Source of the DNA: Candidatus Hydrogenedentota bacterium
GTDB lineage: Bacteria > Hydrogenedentota > Hydrogenedentia > Hydrogenedentales > SLHB01
NCBI GenBank assembly: GCA_013359265.1
Contig: JABWCD010000024.1
Coordinates: 1-64,000 of the forward strand
DNA length: 64,000 nucleotides
Reading direction: 5' to 3'
Part shown: one piece after another, positions 52,566-62,190 of the stretch
How positions within the stretch are numbered: position 1 is the first letter of the stretch
How the letters are laid out: each line of letters opens with the position of its first letter
Position numbers and translations under genes: made by a program
The notes under the pieces: generated by a model
What the model saw: only the letters and a program-made list of their open reading frames with translations
Databases searched by the model: none
Told to the model about the DNA's origin: nothing

Positions 52566-53260
52566 TCCGGCTTCTCCGTCGAGAGTTGGCCCTTCTCGAG
52601 GTAGACGGTGCGCGTCGCGCGAGCGGACGCGTGCGGATCGTGCGTGACCATGATGATGGTCTTGCCGTGTTCGCTGTTGAGGGCCTGCAGGAGCGTGAGG
52701 ATTTCGTCGCCGGATTTGCGATCGAGATCGCCGGTGGGCTCGTCGCACAGTAACAGCGTCGGGTCCGTGGCGATGGCGCGGGCAATGCCCACGCGCTGCT
52801 GCTCGCCGCCGGAGAGCGTGCGCGGGTAGTGGTTCATGCGATGCGACAGGCCGACGACCGACAGCGCGGTCTCGACGTGCTTCCTGCGCTGCGCGCCGGA
52901 GAGGTGCGTGAGCAGCAGCGGCAATTCTACGTTGCGCGCCGCACTCAAGACCGGCATCAAATTGTAGAACTGAAAGACAAACCCGACGTGGCGCGCGCGC
53001 CACGCGGCGAGTTGGCGATCGGACATACTGTCTATACGTTCGCCGCCGATGGTCACCGTTCCGGTTGTCGGGCGATCCAACCCGCCGATAAGATTGAGCA
53101 GCGTCGATTTGCCCGAACCGGATGGCCCCATCAGCGCAACGAACTCGCCGTTGGGTACGTCGAAGTTCATACCGGACAGGACGTGGATGTCTTCCGAGCC
53201 GCGCCGAAACGTACGATCGACGTTTTGAACCCGCACCAACGGGTTTCCGTTTGTCGTCAC
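52562..53260 (-). CDS. ABC transporter ATP-binding protein (MacB/LolD type)
   Basis: ATPase of 232 aa that powers the two permeases. Walker A is GPSGSGKSTLLN (about 44-55), Q-loop VFQFYNLMPVL, signature LSGGEQQRVGIARAIATDP and Walker B LLLCDEPTGDLD. The pattern GDLDRKSGDEIL and the helix after it place it in the MacB/LolD group. Start overlaps the stop of the adaptor gene by 4 nt. Confidence 0.95.
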   Translation of the reverse strand: MTTNGNPLVRVQNVDRTFRRGSEDIHVLSGMNFDVPNGEFVALMGPSGSGKSTLLNLIGGLDRPTTGTVTIGGERIDSMSDRQLAAWRARHVGFVFQFYNLMPVLSAARNVELPLLLTHLSGAQRRKHVETALSVVGLSHRMNHYPRTLSGGEQQRVGIARAIATDPTLLLCDEPTGDLDRKSGDEILTLLQALNSEHGKTIIMVTHDPHASARATRTVYLEKGQLSTEKPE

Positions 53261-54471
53261 GCTTTCACCTCCGTTACTTTGTCGCCGTCTGCCAGGGATT
53301 CCGGCCCATCCACAACAACCGATTCGCCGCCGGCGATTCCCGCGGCGATGGTTACCTCGTCGCCGTTCTCCGCGCCGATGGTGACGGCGCGCCGTTCCAC
53401 CGTGCCTTCGCGCACGACGAACACGATGTCTTTCCCGTCGCGTTGGCGCACCGCTGCTTTGGGGACGGAAACGCTACGCTGCGCCGTTTCGGCCTCGCCG
53501 GTGCTCATGAACGCGACTTTCACGCTCATATCCGGCAGGATGCGAGGGTCGAGCGCATCGAACCCGACGCGCACTTTCACCGTCGCTTTCTGCCGGTCGG
53601 CGGTGGGGATGATTGCAATGACCTTCGCGGGGATTTTCCAGTCCGGATACGAATCGAGCGTGGCCTGCACGGGTTGGCCGGGCTGCACGCGGTTGATGTA
53701 GCTCTCGCTCACGTCCACTTCAATCTCGAGGGAACTCATGTCCACTATCGTGCAAATGCCGGTGCGCGTGAACCCGCCGCCGGCGGACATGAGCGAAATG
53801 ATCTCGCCGGGCTGCGCGTTCTTCGCGGTCACGATGCCGGTGAACGGTGCGCGAATGGTGTAGTCCGCGAGTTCCTGTTTCCAGAAAGCGACCTGGCGCT
53901 CGGCCACGGTAACGTCGGCCTGCTGGCGATCGAGCCGAGCCTTCAACGATTTCTCTTCCGCCACGGCGCGGTCAAGCTCCGACTCGGTGGTCACCTCCTG
54001 CGCGGTCAAGTCCGAGATGCGTTTGAGTTCGCGCTCGGCCAGGAGGATGTTCGCGCGCGTCTCCTCGAGCGCTTCGCGCGCGGACATCACTTGCGCGTCC
54101 GCAAGTTCAAGGCTTCGTGTGACGTTGGACGAATCGATTGTCGCGACGACCTGGTCCGCTTCGACCTTCATCCCTTCTTCGACGAGCACTTCCATCACCT
54201 TGCCCGTAACCTTGGATGAAACAGTCGCTTCGCGCCGTGCGGTGACGTATCCCGAGGAATTCAGGAGTGTCGACGATCCGCCGCTGACGGTTTCCTTCGC
54301 CAGGGCGGTGCGGACACTCGCCTGCGTCGGTGACATGGACCAAAAGATAATCCCCGCGCCCGCGAGCGCTCCCACGAGAATTAGGGCGAGAATGGCGACA
54401 AACGGACCGCGCCGGGGCGCCGCGGCACGGTCAATACGCAACTGATCGAGGGTGTTCTTGTCCAGACTCAT
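53257..54471 (-). CDS. Membrane-fusion (HlyD/MacA-like) adaptor
   Basis: Periplasmic adaptor of 404 aa, first gene of the operon. One N-terminal membrane helix (about 22-46, FVAILALILVGALAGAGIIF), barrel-sandwich halves with SSGYVTARREATVSSKVTGK, a coiled-coil hairpin (about 118-195, LADAQVMSAREALEETRANI) and beta-barrel parts ending in KVRVGFDALDPRILPDMSVK. Together with ATPase and two permeases this gives a tripartite-type exporter, probably acting with a TolC-like protein encoded elsewhere. The upstream region (54472-54691) is shared with the divergent hydrolase gene. Confidence 0.93.
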   Translation of the reverse strand: MSLDKNTLDQLRIDRAAAPRRGPFVAILALILVGALAGAGIIFWSMSPTQASVRTALAKETVSGGSSTLLNSSGYVTARREATVSSKVTGKVMEVLVEEGMKVEADQVVATIDSSNVTRSLELADAQVMSAREALEETRANILLAERELKRISDLTAQEVTTESELDRAVAEEKSLKARLDRQQADVTVAERQVAFWKQELADYTIRAPFTGIVTAKNAQPGEIISLMSAGGGFTRTGICTIVDMSSLEIEVDVSESYINRVQPGQPVQATLDSYPDWKIPAKVIAIIPTADRQKATVKVRVGFDALDPRILPDMSVKVAFMSTGEAETAQRSVSVPKAAVRQRDGKDIVFVVREGTVERRAVTIGAENGDEVTIAAGIAGGESVVVDGPESLADGDKVTEVKA

Positions 54472-54608
54472 CGCTTACTGCATTCTGGAAGTGGTGGCGC
54501 CGCGCTCCGCGGGAACGTCACACACACGTTTCATAGATTGCGCAGGACTTTCTGCATTTCGCGTCCGCTGTTGCACCGCAACCCCGCGGAAAAGTCACCA
54601 ATATTCTA

Positions 54609-54656
54609 ATCGTACAGGATAGTGTATCGTACTTGCGAACCCATGCGTATGCATAC
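54609..54656. promoter_or_regulatory. Candidate operator region between divergent genes
   Basis: The word ATCGTAC occurs twice (54609-54615 and 54626-54632, 17 nt apart) and is followed by the perfect 10-bp palindrome GTATGCATAC (54647-54656). It lies between the adaptor gene and the exported hydrolase at 54692. No assignable regulator. Confidence 0.3.
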
Positions 54657-54691
54657 CGGGCATTGGTGCGCCCGCATGACAAGGAGGCAGG

Positions 54692-56335
54692 GTGACACAT
54701 CAGGGACTTGACCGCAGGACATTTCTACACGCTACCGCGCTGTCGGCGGTTGGTGCGTTGGCGGGCGGCGCGTTGCCGGCGGAAAGGCGGCCGGTGCGCA
54801 GTGGGTTGACGCTGAACGACGACGGCAACGTCTTCATTTACATGAACGACGACCTGCACGCGGCGGACCTGCGGCGCTACTTCGAGAGTTATTGCCGGCC
54901 CGGCGTGAACGCCGTTGCGTTCTGCGTTGGCGACATGTCGTGGCCGACCCTGTACCCGACCAAGGTCGGTGTGCACTACAGCGCGGTGAGTCCCGGCGGC
55001 GATTTGAAACGCGTGCGCGCCCACCGCAACGTGGACAATTTTTCGTCCGAGCCGGGGGGCTTCATCGGGACGGCGCTACGGATACTGCGCGAACTGGGCA
55101 AGACCACGCTTGCAAGCTTCCGCATGAACGATGCGCATTTCACGACGCCGGACAATCCGGACGTCAGCGAATTCTGGAAGCAGCACGCGCAACACGCGCT
55201 CGGCCCCGCGTACGGATATTACGGCGGCTGCCTCGACTACGCCTCGGACGTTGTGCGCGATCATTTCTACCGGCGCGTGGTAGAGTTTATGGAACTCTTT
55301 CCGGATGTCGATGGACTCGAATTGGACGCCATGCGGTCGCCGTATTTCTTCGCGCCCGATAAGGGCAAGGAACACGCGCCGCTGTTCACCGAACTGGTGC
55401 GCACGATCAAGGCCGCCCTTGCGGAACAGGCGAAACGGCTCAACCGAGCGGATTATCTGCTTACCGTGAATGTTCCACTCACGCCGGAACTGTGTTTGGA
55501 GAGCGGACTCGACGCCGCCGCGTGGGACGCCGAGAGACTTTTCGACTGCATAAGCGTCGGCACGTATCAGGTGTACATGAACGCGGCCATCGAGCGGTGG
55601 CAGACATTGCTCGTGAACGGCACCCCGGTGTTTGCGTACGTGAATTGTTCGCCGCAAACGGGGCGGTATCTCGGCCTGGAGGAATATCGCGCCGCGGCCG
55701 CGAATGCGTACGGCGCGGGAGCGGACGGAGTCTACCTGTTCAACTATCCGTGTCTGTTCGAACTTGCGATGCAAGTCGCGTCCAACGCGAAGGAAGTGCC
55801 GATGACCTTGCCGGACCTCCGCCACTACGGTCAGCTCGATTTCAGCACGGTTGCGCAGGCATTGGACGAAATCGGAAATCCGGACGCATTGAAAGGCAAG
55901 GACAAGCATTATCTATTCGGTTTCAGCGGCGACACGGGGTACCGGCACTTCGCTCCGACGATTCCCGCGATCGAACGCGGCGCGGAAGGCGCCACGTTGA
56001 AGGCGGACTTTCGTTGCTACGAGGACCTGAGCGCCGCGCGCGCAATCACGCTGCGCTTCAAAGTCGATAATGTCACGCGCACCGATGCGTTCACCATTGC
56101 GCTGAATGGAGGCGCGATCGATGCGGGCGCCATTTCGCTGCGCTTCGCGGGGAGCGGGCGCGACACGCGCATGCACACGGTGACGCTCGCGCCGTTCCTC
56201 GAGTTCGAGATTGCGCTGCGCGCCGATCACATTGCCCGCGGCGAGAACTCGCTCGTCGTGGCGCCAGCGAAATTGAACTCCGAGATTGCCGGAAAGATGA
56301 ACCTTACCGAAATCGAATTGGATGTGCGGTACTAA
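54692..56335 (+). CDS. Tat-exported TIM-barrel-like glycoside hydrolase
   Basis: Protein of 547 aa with the twin-arginine signal GLDRRTFLHATALSAVGALA at the N-terminus, so exported folded. The central region looks like a GHL10/family-10-like barrel: HRNVDNFSSEPGGFIGTALR, VDGLELDAMRSPYFFAPDKG (acidic residues at a probable active site), NRADYLLTVNVPLTPEL and VYLFNYPCLFELAM. The C-terminal 140 residues form a beta-sandwich-like part. The family assignment is by pattern only and the substrate is unknown. GTG start with AAGGAGG 5 nt upstream is a strong site. Confidence 0.77.
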   Translation: MTHQGLDRRTFLHATALSAVGALAGGALPAERRPVRSGLTLNDDGNVFIYMNDDLHAADLRRYFESYCRPGVNAVAFCVGDMSWPTLYPTKVGVHYSAVSPGGDLKRVRAHRNVDNFSSEPGGFIGTALRILRELGKTTLASFRMNDAHFTTPDNPDVSEFWKQHAQHALGPAYGYYGGCLDYASDVVRDHFYRRVVEFMELFPDVDGLELDAMRSPYFFAPDKGKEHAPLFTELVRTIKAALAEQAKRLNRADYLLTVNVPLTPELCLESGLDAAAWDAERLFDCISVGTYQVYMNAAIERWQTLLVNGTPVFAYVNCSPQTGRYLGLEEYRAAAANAYGAGADGVYLFNYPCLFELAMQVASNAKEVPMTLPDLRHYGQLDFSTVAQALDEIGNPDALKGKDKHYLFGFSGDTGYRHFAPTIPAIERGAEGATLKADFRCYEDLSAARAITLRFKVDNVTRTDAFTIALNGGAIDAGAISLRFAGSGRDTRMHTVTLAPFLEFEIALRADHIARGENSLVVAPAKLNSEIAGKMNLTEIELDVRY

Positions 56336-57484
56336 GTGCCGGACTCAATCTTGAGCGCAAGCGCGATGACTCGGCGCGGCTTTTTTCAACGGAGTTGCGC
56401 CGCGCTCGGCGCGGTCGTGAGCGCGCGTGTCACCCATACCGAAAGTCACCGCGATGTGCCGTGGCTGGCAGAGGTGCAGCAAGCGCCACGGGACTTGAAA
56501 CCCGTAGATACGGGGTATTTCGAGCCGCTCCTGGTCGCGGAAGACGGTTCGCCGGTCACAAATGTGGCGGAATGGGAGAAGCGGCGGTCGCAGCTTCGAG
56601 ACCGTTGGATGGATTTCTTGGGGCCTATGCCGGAACGTCCGCCGGTGAAATTGACCACGGTCGCGGAAGATCATCCGGAAGGCTGCCGCCGCATTCGCGT
56701 GCGCTACGAATCGGAGGCAGGCATTGCGGTCGATGGCTACTTGCTGTATCCCGATCCGATTGGAGAGGCGCCGCGCGCGGCGCTGGTAGTGCTGCACTCG
56801 ACAACGCCCGACACGATCGACGAAGTCGCCGGCGTCAAGGGCCGCGACGCTCAGGCGCTGGGACTGATATTCGCGCGACAGGGTATTGTGGTGTTTTGTC
56901 CGCAATGCTTTTTGTGGAACGATCCGTCAATCGAGTATCTCGAAGCCGTCGCGAGGTTCAAGGAGCGGCATCCGAATACGCTGGGCATGCGTAAGATGCT
57001 CAACGACGCGCAGTGCGCGGTGGACATACTCGCAAGCCTGCCGGAGGTGGATGCAAAACGCATCGGCGCGGTGGGCCATTCGCTCGGCGCAAAGGAAACG
57101 CTCTACCTCGCCGCGTTCGACGAGCGCGTGAAGGCGGCCGTCTTCAGCGAAGGCGGGATTGGTCTGGGCTTCACGAACTGGCACGACCCCTGGTATCTCG
57201 GCCAAGGCATTCGCGATCCCGCGTTCAAACTAAACCACCACCAACTGCTTGCCCTCATTGCGCCGCGCGCGTTCCTGATTCTCGCCGGCGAATCCGGGCC
57301 TCCGAACACGTCGGTCGCCGATGGCGACCGCACATGGCCGTTCGTCGAAGCCGCGCTGCCCGTCTACAAACTCTACGGTGAGTCCGCGCGAATCGGGCTG
57401 TACAACCACCGGCAGGGACACACGATTCCACCAGCGGCGCTGGACAAGTCGGCCGATTGGCTCATTACCCACCTTCGGCACTGA
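56336..57484 (+). CDS. Tat-exported alpha/beta hydrolase (acetyl-xylan-esterase-like)
   Basis: Protein of 382 aa. Twin-arginine motif MTRRGFFQRSCAALGAVVSA near residue 11. The catalytic serine is in GAVGHSLGAKETLYLAAF (about residue 247); an acidic residue and histidine are offered by ILAGESGPPNTSVADGDR and NHRQGHTIPP. It starts one base after the stop of the barrel protein, so the two form a pair, possibly removing acyl groups from the same glycan. Start GTG at 56336 or ATG at 56366; the former abuts the previous stop. Confidence 0.85.
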   Translation: MPDSILSASAMTRRGFFQRSCAALGAVVSARVTHTESHRDVPWLAEVQQAPRDLKPVDTGYFEPLLVAEDGSPVTNVAEWEKRRSQLRDRWMDFLGPMPERPPVKLTTVAEDHPEGCRRIRVRYESEAGIAVDGYLLYPDPIGEAPRAALVVLHSTTPDTIDEVAGVKGRDAQALGLIFARQGIVVFCPQCFLWNDPSIEYLEAVARFKERHPNTLGMRKMLNDAQCAVDILASLPEVDAKRIGAVGHSLGAKETLYLAAFDERVKAAVFSEGGIGLGFTNWHDPWYLGQGIRDPAFKLNHHQLLALIAPRAFLILAGESGPPNTSVADGDRTWPFVEAALPVYKLYGESARIGLYNHRQGHTIPPAALDKSADWLITHLRH

Positions 57485-57533
57485 ACAACACAGTTTGGCG
57501 TAATATATTGGTGCTAAAAAGCTTGCAAGCCTA

Positions 57534-57560
57534 TTGACAAACCAATTCATTTCGTGTAAT
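57534..57560 (+). promoter_or_regulatory. Promoter of the ArsR-led operon
   Basis: TTGACA (57534-57539), 15-nt spacer, TGTAAT (57555-57560). The -35 box is perfect and the -10 box 5 of 6; the short spacer is typical of promoters tightened by a regulator. An alternative -10, TAATTT, lies at 17-nt spacing. Confidence 0.55.
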
Positions 57561-57566
57561 TTACCT

Positions 57567-57584
57567 ATTAGTTAATTAACCAAT
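57567..57584. promoter_or_regulatory. ArsR-type operator candidate
   Basis: ATTAGTTAATTAACCAAT is palindromic at 16 of 18 positions, with a perfect core GTTAATTAAC. It lies directly after the predicted -10 box and 11 nt before the ATG of the ArsR-family gene, as expected for autoregulation. AT-rich in a GC-rich surrounding. Confidence 0.5.
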
Positions 57585-57595
57585 CGGTATATAAA

Positions 57596-57946
57596 ATGTC
57601 TGCGGATCAACTCAGTATGACGTTCTCGGCACTGGCGGACCCGACGCGGCGGGCCATCCTGGCCCGGTTGGCGTCGGGCGAGTCGTCGGTCAAGGACTTG
57701 GCGCGGCCGTTCAAGATGACCCTGCCGGCGGTCTCGAAGCATCTGAAGGTCCTGGAGCGGGCCAAGCTAATCGAGCGCGGGCGCGACGCCCAATGGCGGC
57801 CGGCGCGTCTGCGCGCCAAGCCGCTGCGCGAGGTGTACGACTGGGTCGAGCAATACCGCAGATTCTGGGAAGAGCGCCTCGACCGGTTGGAGGAATACCT
57901 CCGCGAACTGCAGGCGGCGGAAAGGAACGGCCGTGCCGATGAGTAA
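57596..57946 (+). CDS. ArsR-family transcriptional regulator
   Basis: Winged-helix repressor of 116 aa. The helix-turn-helix reads SVKDLARPFKMTLPAVSKHL (about 29-48), and the start FSALADPTRRAILARLASGE is the standard opening of this family. No metal-binding cysteine pair is seen, so sensing of metals is unlikely. It heads an array of SRPBCC and VOC genes and probably controls its own promoter via the palindrome 57567-57584. The second gene begins inside its last codons, indicating coupling. Confidence 0.9.
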   Translation: MSADQLSMTFSALADPTRRAILARLASGESSVKDLARPFKMTLPAVSKHLKVLERAKLIERGRDAQWRPARLRAKPLREVYDWVEQYRRFWEERLDRLEEYLRELQAAERNGRADE

Positions 57947-58397
57947 CCTCATCACCGAGCCGGCCAGCCGGGTGCTACTAATCACGCGCGTGCTCGACGC
58001 GCCGCGCGAACTGGTGTTCAAGGTGTGGACGCAGCCCCAGCACCTGGCGCAGTGGTGGGGACCGAAGAATTTCACGACGCCGGACTGCAACATAGACGTC
58101 CGGCCCGGCGGGTTCTACCGCATTCACATCCGCTCCGGCGAGGGCAAAGACTATTGGATGCAGGGCGTGTATCGCGAAGTCGTCGAACCCGAGCGCCTGG
58201 TGTTCACGTTTTCATGGGACACGCCGGAAGGTAAACGAGGACACGAGACGATCGTGACGGTCCTCTTCGAGGATGCAAACGGAAAGACGAAGTTCACGTT
58301 TCACCAGGCGGTGTTCGAGTCCGACTCGTCGCGGAACGATCACAACACCGGATGGAGCGAGTGCTTCGATCGGCTGGCGGCGTATGTTGCCCGCTAG
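57939..58397 (+). CDS. SRPBCC/AHSA1-domain protein
   Basis: Protein of 152 aa of the START/AHSA1 fold. Pattern: APRELVFKVWTQPQHLAQWW, FYRIHIRSGEGKDYWMQGV, and closing HNTGWSECFDRLAAYVA. These modules form a hydrophobic cavity and often follow ArsR-type regulators; the ligand is unknown. ATG at 57939 is chosen, with AAAGGAACGG in reach; GTG at 57933 is an alternative. Paralogous to the next gene. Confidence 0.9.
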   Translation: MSNLITEPASRVLLITRVLDAPRELVFKVWTQPQHLAQWWGPKNFTTPDCNIDVRPGGFYRIHIRSGEGKDYWMQGVYREVVEPERLVFTFSWDTPEGKRGHETIVTVLFEDANGKTKFTFHQAVFESDSSRNDHNTGWSECFDRLAAYVAR

Positions 58398-58469
58398 ATT
58401 GCGCCGATGCGTAAGGCTGCGCATCGAAATCGTGTTGACGGCGCCACGCTGTCGGTTGAAGGGTTAACC

Positions 58470-58934
58470 ATGCTGAACGATACCGTCGACCGTGAAATGG
58501 TGATAGAACGCCTCGTTGACGCGCCGCGCGAATTGGTGTTCCGCGCGTTCACCGAGCCGGAACATGTGAAGCATTGGTGGGGACCGAACGGTTTCACGAA
58601 CACGATTCACGAGATGGACGTTCGGCCCGGCGGCGTGTGGCGGTTCATCATGCACGGCCCCGATGGCACCGATTACCCTAATAAGATAGTATATGTGGAA
58701 GTGCTGCCGCCGGAGCGGTTGGTCTACGAACATTCCGGCGATCGTCCCGACGGCCCCGTGTTGTTCCGTTCCACGGTGACGCTCGACGACGCCGGCGGCA
58801 AGACAAAGGTGACGCTGCGCGCGCTGTTCCCCAGCGCGGACGAATTCCGGCGCGCGAAAGAATTCGGTGCGGCCGAAGGCGGCCAGCAGACGCTGGCGCG
58901 CTTGGCCGAGTACGTAAAGACGATGGCTGCGTAA
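58470..58934 (+). CDS. SRPBCC/AHSA1-domain protein, paralog
   Basis: Protein of 154 aa. Same fold as the preceding gene: APRELVFRAFTEPEHVKHWW, VWRFIMHGPDGTDYPNKIV and final GGQQTLARLAEYVKTM. The close similarity of the first 40 residues with the gene before it points to tandem duplication. The ATG at 58470 is preferred over an upstream frame whose residues do not match the family. Confidence 0.9.
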   Translation: MLNDTVDREMVIERLVDAPRELVFRAFTEPEHVKHWWGPNGFTNTIHEMDVRPGGVWRFIMHGPDGTDYPNKIVYVEVLPPERLVYEHSGDRPDGPVLFRSTVTLDDAGGKTKVTLRALFPSADEFRRAKEFGAAEGGQQTLARLAEYVKTMAA

Positions 58935-58983
58935 ACGCAGCGGGCTGTTTCTGGCGATGCAACAAAAAGGAGCGGGTAGAACT

Positions 58984-59394
58984 ATGCGTGTTCAGGCATA
59001 CATGGATTTCAATGGACGATGCGACGAGGCGATCGCGTTCTACGAGAAAACGCTGGGCGCGAAGGTGGTCATGCTGATGCGCTACAAGGACAGCCCCGAT
59101 CCGAACGCGTGCGCGGCGGGGACGGGCGACAAGGTAATGCACTCGTGCATTCAAATCGGCGAGACCCAACTGTTCGCCTCCGACGGACGAAATAGCGGAC
59201 AAACCAACTTCGCGGGGATCATGCTGTCACTAGGCGTGACGAACGACGCCGACGCGGAGAAATGCTTCGCCGCGCTTTCGGAAGGCGGCAACGTGTTCAT
59301 GCCGATGGGGCCGACGTTCTTCGCGTCCAAGTTCGGCATGCTCACGGACAAGTTTGGCGTGCACTGGATGGTGATCAACCCGCTAGAACAGTGA
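58984..59394 (+). CDS. VOC/PhnB-like protein
   Basis: Protein of 136 aa with a VOC (glyoxalase/bleomycin-resistance) fold of the PhnB type: FNGRCDEAIAFYEKTLGAKV near the start, VMHSCIQIGETQLFASDG in the middle and ADAEKCFAALSEGGNVFMPM, then FGMLTDKFGVHWMVI at the end. AAAGGAG lies 13 nt before the ATG at 58984. Function unknown; such proteins often form part of ArsR-led operons. Confidence 0.9.
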   Translation: MRVQAYMDFNGRCDEAIAFYEKTLGAKVVMLMRYKDSPDPNACAAGTGDKVMHSCIQIGETQLFASDGRNSGQTNFAGIMLSLGVTNDADAEKCFAALSEGGNVFMPMGPTFFASKFGMLTDKFGVHWMVINPLEQ

Positions 59395-59442
59395 GAACGC
59401 GGGGCGCGATGGCCGCCCGAACAGATTAGAAGGAGAAGGAAG

Positions 59443-59985
59443 ATGCGAATAGTCCTGGTCTTGGTTGCGGTCATTGCCGTCGTTGTCGTTGGTTTTTTGA
59501 TTTTCGTCTCGACGCGGCCGTCGGAGTTTCGCGTTGTGCGCAGCGCGACGATGTCGGCGTCCCCGTCCGTGGTGTTTCCGCTGGTGAACGATTTGCGCAA
59601 GTGGAAGGATTGGTCGCCGTGGGAGAAGTTGGACCCGAATATGAAGACAACTTTCGAGGGGCCGGAGTCCGGCAAAGGCGCGATGTACTCGTGGGTCGGG
59701 AATAGCAACGTTGGCGAAGGCAAGATGACGATTACGGACAGCGCCGCGAACGAGCGCGTCGTACTCGAACTCGAGTTCTTCAAGCCAATGGCGGGGGTGA
59801 GCACGGCGCAGTTCGACTTCAAACCGGAAGGCGACGGCACCAACGTGACGTGGAGCATGAACGGAACGAACAATTTCGTTGCGAAGATATTCTGCGTGTT
59901 CATGGACATGGACACGATGATCGGCGGGAATTTCGAGCAGGGCCTATCGCAGTTGAAAGCCATCGTGGAGAAGCCGGCGGCGTAA
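59443..59985 (+). CDS. SRPBCC-domain protein with N-terminal membrane anchor
   Basis: Protein of 180 aa. It begins with a hydrophobic segment (about 2-24, IVLVLVAVIAVVVVGFLIFV) and then a START-like polyketide-cyclase domain with SASPSVVFPLVNDLRKWKDW, SWVGNSNVGEGKMTI and FKPEGDGTNVTWSMNG. The anchor distinguishes it from the other two SRPBCC proteins. AGAAGGAG 6-13 nt before the ATG gives a strong site. Confidence 0.88.
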   Translation: MRIVLVLVAVIAVVVVGFLIFVSTRPSEFRVVRSATMSASPSVVFPLVNDLRKWKDWSPWEKLDPNMKTTFEGPESGKGAMYSWVGNSNVGEGKMTITDSAANERVVLELEFFKPMAGVSTAQFDFKPEGDGTNVTWSMNGTNNFVAKIFCVFMDMDTMIGGNFEQGLSQLKAIVEKPAA

Positions 59986-60069
59986 AGATTTTCAAAAGCA
60001 CGTAAAGGATACAAGGGACCGAAACGACAGCGTTTGCCAGGATTGGCGGCGCAGCAAGGGGAGTCCATC

Positions 60070-61254
60070 ATGAGTTCAGTACGGGTGCTCGTGGGTACGC
60101 GCAAAGGCGCGTTCATTCTGACGTCGGACGCGAAGCGCAAGAAGTGGGACGTCAGCGGCCCGCATTTTGCCGGGTGGGAAATCTACCACATGAAGGGATC
60201 GACTGTGGACAAGGACCGCATCTATGTCTCGCAGACGAGCGGCTGGTTCGGCCAGATCGTTCAACGCTCGGACGATGGCGGCAAGACTTGGTTCCAGCCG
60301 GGCACACCCGCGGGTGCGCCAACGACCACGCCGGACGGCATGCCGATGGGCGAAAGCAACAAGTTCGTGTACGACACGTCGGAGAAGGGCGCGCCGCTGA
60401 CGACGCACCTGTGGTACGACGGCACGCAGCACCCGTGGGAGTTCAAACGCGTCTGGCACATCGAACCGTCACTCTCGGATCCCGACACGATTTACGCGGG
60501 CGTCGAGGACGCGGCGATGTTTCGCTCGACGGACGGCGGCAAATCGTGGCACGAACTGGCGGGTTTGCGCGGTAATGGAACCGGGCCGCAATGGGCGCCG
60601 GGCGCGGGCGGCCTGGGACTGCACACAATCCTCATCGATCCGAAAAACCACGATCGCATGTTCGGGGCAATTTCGTCCGCGGGGTGCTTCCGCACGGACG
60701 ACGGCGGGAAGACGTGGAAGACAATCACCAAGGGACTGAGTTCGCTCTACATTCCGAACCCGACCGCCGAGATCGGGCACTGCATCCACCGCATCGCGTT
60801 GCACCCGTCGAAGCCGGACACGCTGTTCATGCAGAAGCATTGGGACGTGTGCCGCAGCGACGACGCAGGCGACACGTGGTACGAAGTCAGCGGCGATTTG
60901 CCGACCGATTTTGGATTTCCGATCGACGTGCACGCTCACGACCCGGAAACGGTCTACGTCGTGCCCATCAAGAGCGACTCCGAACACTATCCGCCCGAGG
61001 GCAAACTGCGCGTGTACCGCAGCAAGTCCGGCGGCAACGATTGGGAACCGCTGACAAAGGGCCTGCCGCAGGAGAACTGCTACGTGAACATTCTGCGCGA
61101 CGCGATGTGTGTCGATTCGCTCGACGATTGCGGCGTTTACTTTGGAACGACGGGCGGACAGGTGTACTGCTCGGCGAACGGCGGCGATAGTTGGGAAGCG
61201 ATCGTGCGCGATCTGCCGGCCGTGTTGTCGGTCGAAGTGCAGACGTTGTCGTAA
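60070..61254 (+). CDS. BNR/sialidase-like propeller protein, cytoplasmic
   Basis: Protein of 394 aa without a signal peptide. Asp-box motifs: [47 protein letters not shown] and [11 protein letters not shown], so a five- or six-blade propeller. It begins [20 protein letters not shown], as in the BNR proteins that commonly accompany MoaD/ThiS-like genes in my memory. Here two VOC genes separate it from the MoaD-like gene at 62581. AAGGGGAG precedes the ATG at 60070. Enzymatic activity unproven. Confidence 0.88.
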   Translation: MSSVRVLVGTRKGAFILTSDAKRKKWDVSGPHFAGWEIYHMKGSTVDKDRIYVSQTSGWFGQIVQRSDDGGKTWFQPGTPAGAPTTTPDGMPMGESNKFVYDTSEKGAPLTTHLWYDGTQHPWEFKRVWHIEPSLSDPDTIYAGVEDAAMFRSTDGGKSWHELAGLRGNGTGPQWAPGAGGLGLHTILIDPKNHDRMFGAISSAGCFRTDDGGKTWKTITKGLSSLYIPNPTAEIGHCIHRIALHPSKPDTLFMQKHWDVCRSDDAGDTWYEVSGDLPTDFGFPIDVHAHDPETVYVVPIKSDSEHYPPEGKLRVYRSKSGGNDWEPLTKGLPQENCYVNILRDAMCVDSLDDCGVYFGTTGGQVYCSANGGDSWEAIVRDLPAVLSVEVQTLS

Positions 61255-61278
61255 GCAAACGGGCCAAAGGGACGTCAC

Positions 61279-62172
61279 ATGCAACGCATCACACCGTGTT
61301 TGTGGTTCAACAACAACATCGAAGACGCGATCGGCCTTTACACTTCGCTATTTGACGGTTCCTCGATTGGAAAGACGGCGCGATACGGCAAGGAAGCCGC
61401 GGACGTCTCGGGCCAAAAAGAAGGCGCCGTGATGACGATGATGTTTACGCTCGGAGGCCAGGAATTTATGGGCCTGAACGGCGGGCCGTATTATCAGTTC
61501 ACGCCGGCGATTTCGTTGTTCGTGAACTGCGCCACGGCGGACGAGGTGGAGCGGCTTTGGGCCGGCCTGTCGCAGGATGGCCTCGTCATGATGCCGTTGG
61601 ACAAATACCCGTTCAGCGAAAAGTTCGGTTGGGTGCAAGACCGGTTTGGCGTGTCGTGGCAAATCAATCTCGGCGCCAGGAAACAGAAGATAAATCCGTT
61701 CCTGATGTTCGTGAAAGACAAGCATGGCAAGGCTGGCGAAGCGTTGGAGTTTTTCGTTTCGATCTTCGACAACGCGAAGATCGAAAGCGTTCAGCGCTTT
61801 GGCCCCGGCGAACACGAACCGGAAGGCGCCGTGAAACAGGGTATCTTCACGCTGGACGGGTACGAATTCCGGGCGATGGAAAGCGCAATGGACCATCGGT
61901 TTTCGTTCACCGGCGCGATCTCGTTTATCGTGCATTGCGACTCGCAAGAGGAAGTCGATCGATATTGGGCGAAGCTGAGCGGGAGCGGCGGCAAGGAAAG
62001 CATGTGCGGTTGGCTCGAAGACCAATTCGGGATTTCGTGGCAGATTGTCCCGCGCGTACTCGAGAAACTGATGGAAGACCCCAAAGGCGGAAGGCTCGCC
62101 ATGCAGGCGCTGTTGCAGATGCGCAAGCTCGACATCAAGGCATTGGAGGCAGCCGCGCGGGCCGCCTCGTAG
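61279..62172 (+). CDS. Two-domain VOC/PhnB-like protein
   Basis: Protein of 297 aa that contains two successive VOC-type units. First: TPCLWFNNNIEDAIGLYTSL...PFSEKFGWVQDRFGVSWQIN (read as two blocks). Second: GKAGEALEFFVSIFDNAKIE and ESMCGWLEDQFGISWQIVPR. Both end in the same QDRFGVSWQ / EDQFGISWQ pattern, so the gene arose by internal duplication. AAGGGA lies about 7 nt before the ATG. Role unknown. Confidence 0.9.
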   Translation: MQRITPCLWFNNNIEDAIGLYTSLFDGSSIGKTARYGKEAADVSGQKEGAVMTMMFTLGGQEFMGLNGGPYYQFTPAISLFVNCATADEVERLWAGLSQDGLVMMPLDKYPFSEKFGWVQDRFGVSWQINLGARKQKINPFLMFVKDKHGKAGEALEFFVSIFDNAKIESVQRFGPGEHEPEGAVKQGIFTLDGYEFRAMESAMDHRFSFTGAISFIVHCDSQEEVDRYWAKLSGSGGKESMCGWLEDQFGISWQIVPRVLEKLMEDPKGGRLAMQALLQMRKLDIKALEAAARAAS

Positions 62173-62190
62173 AAGAAATGGGAGCCTGGT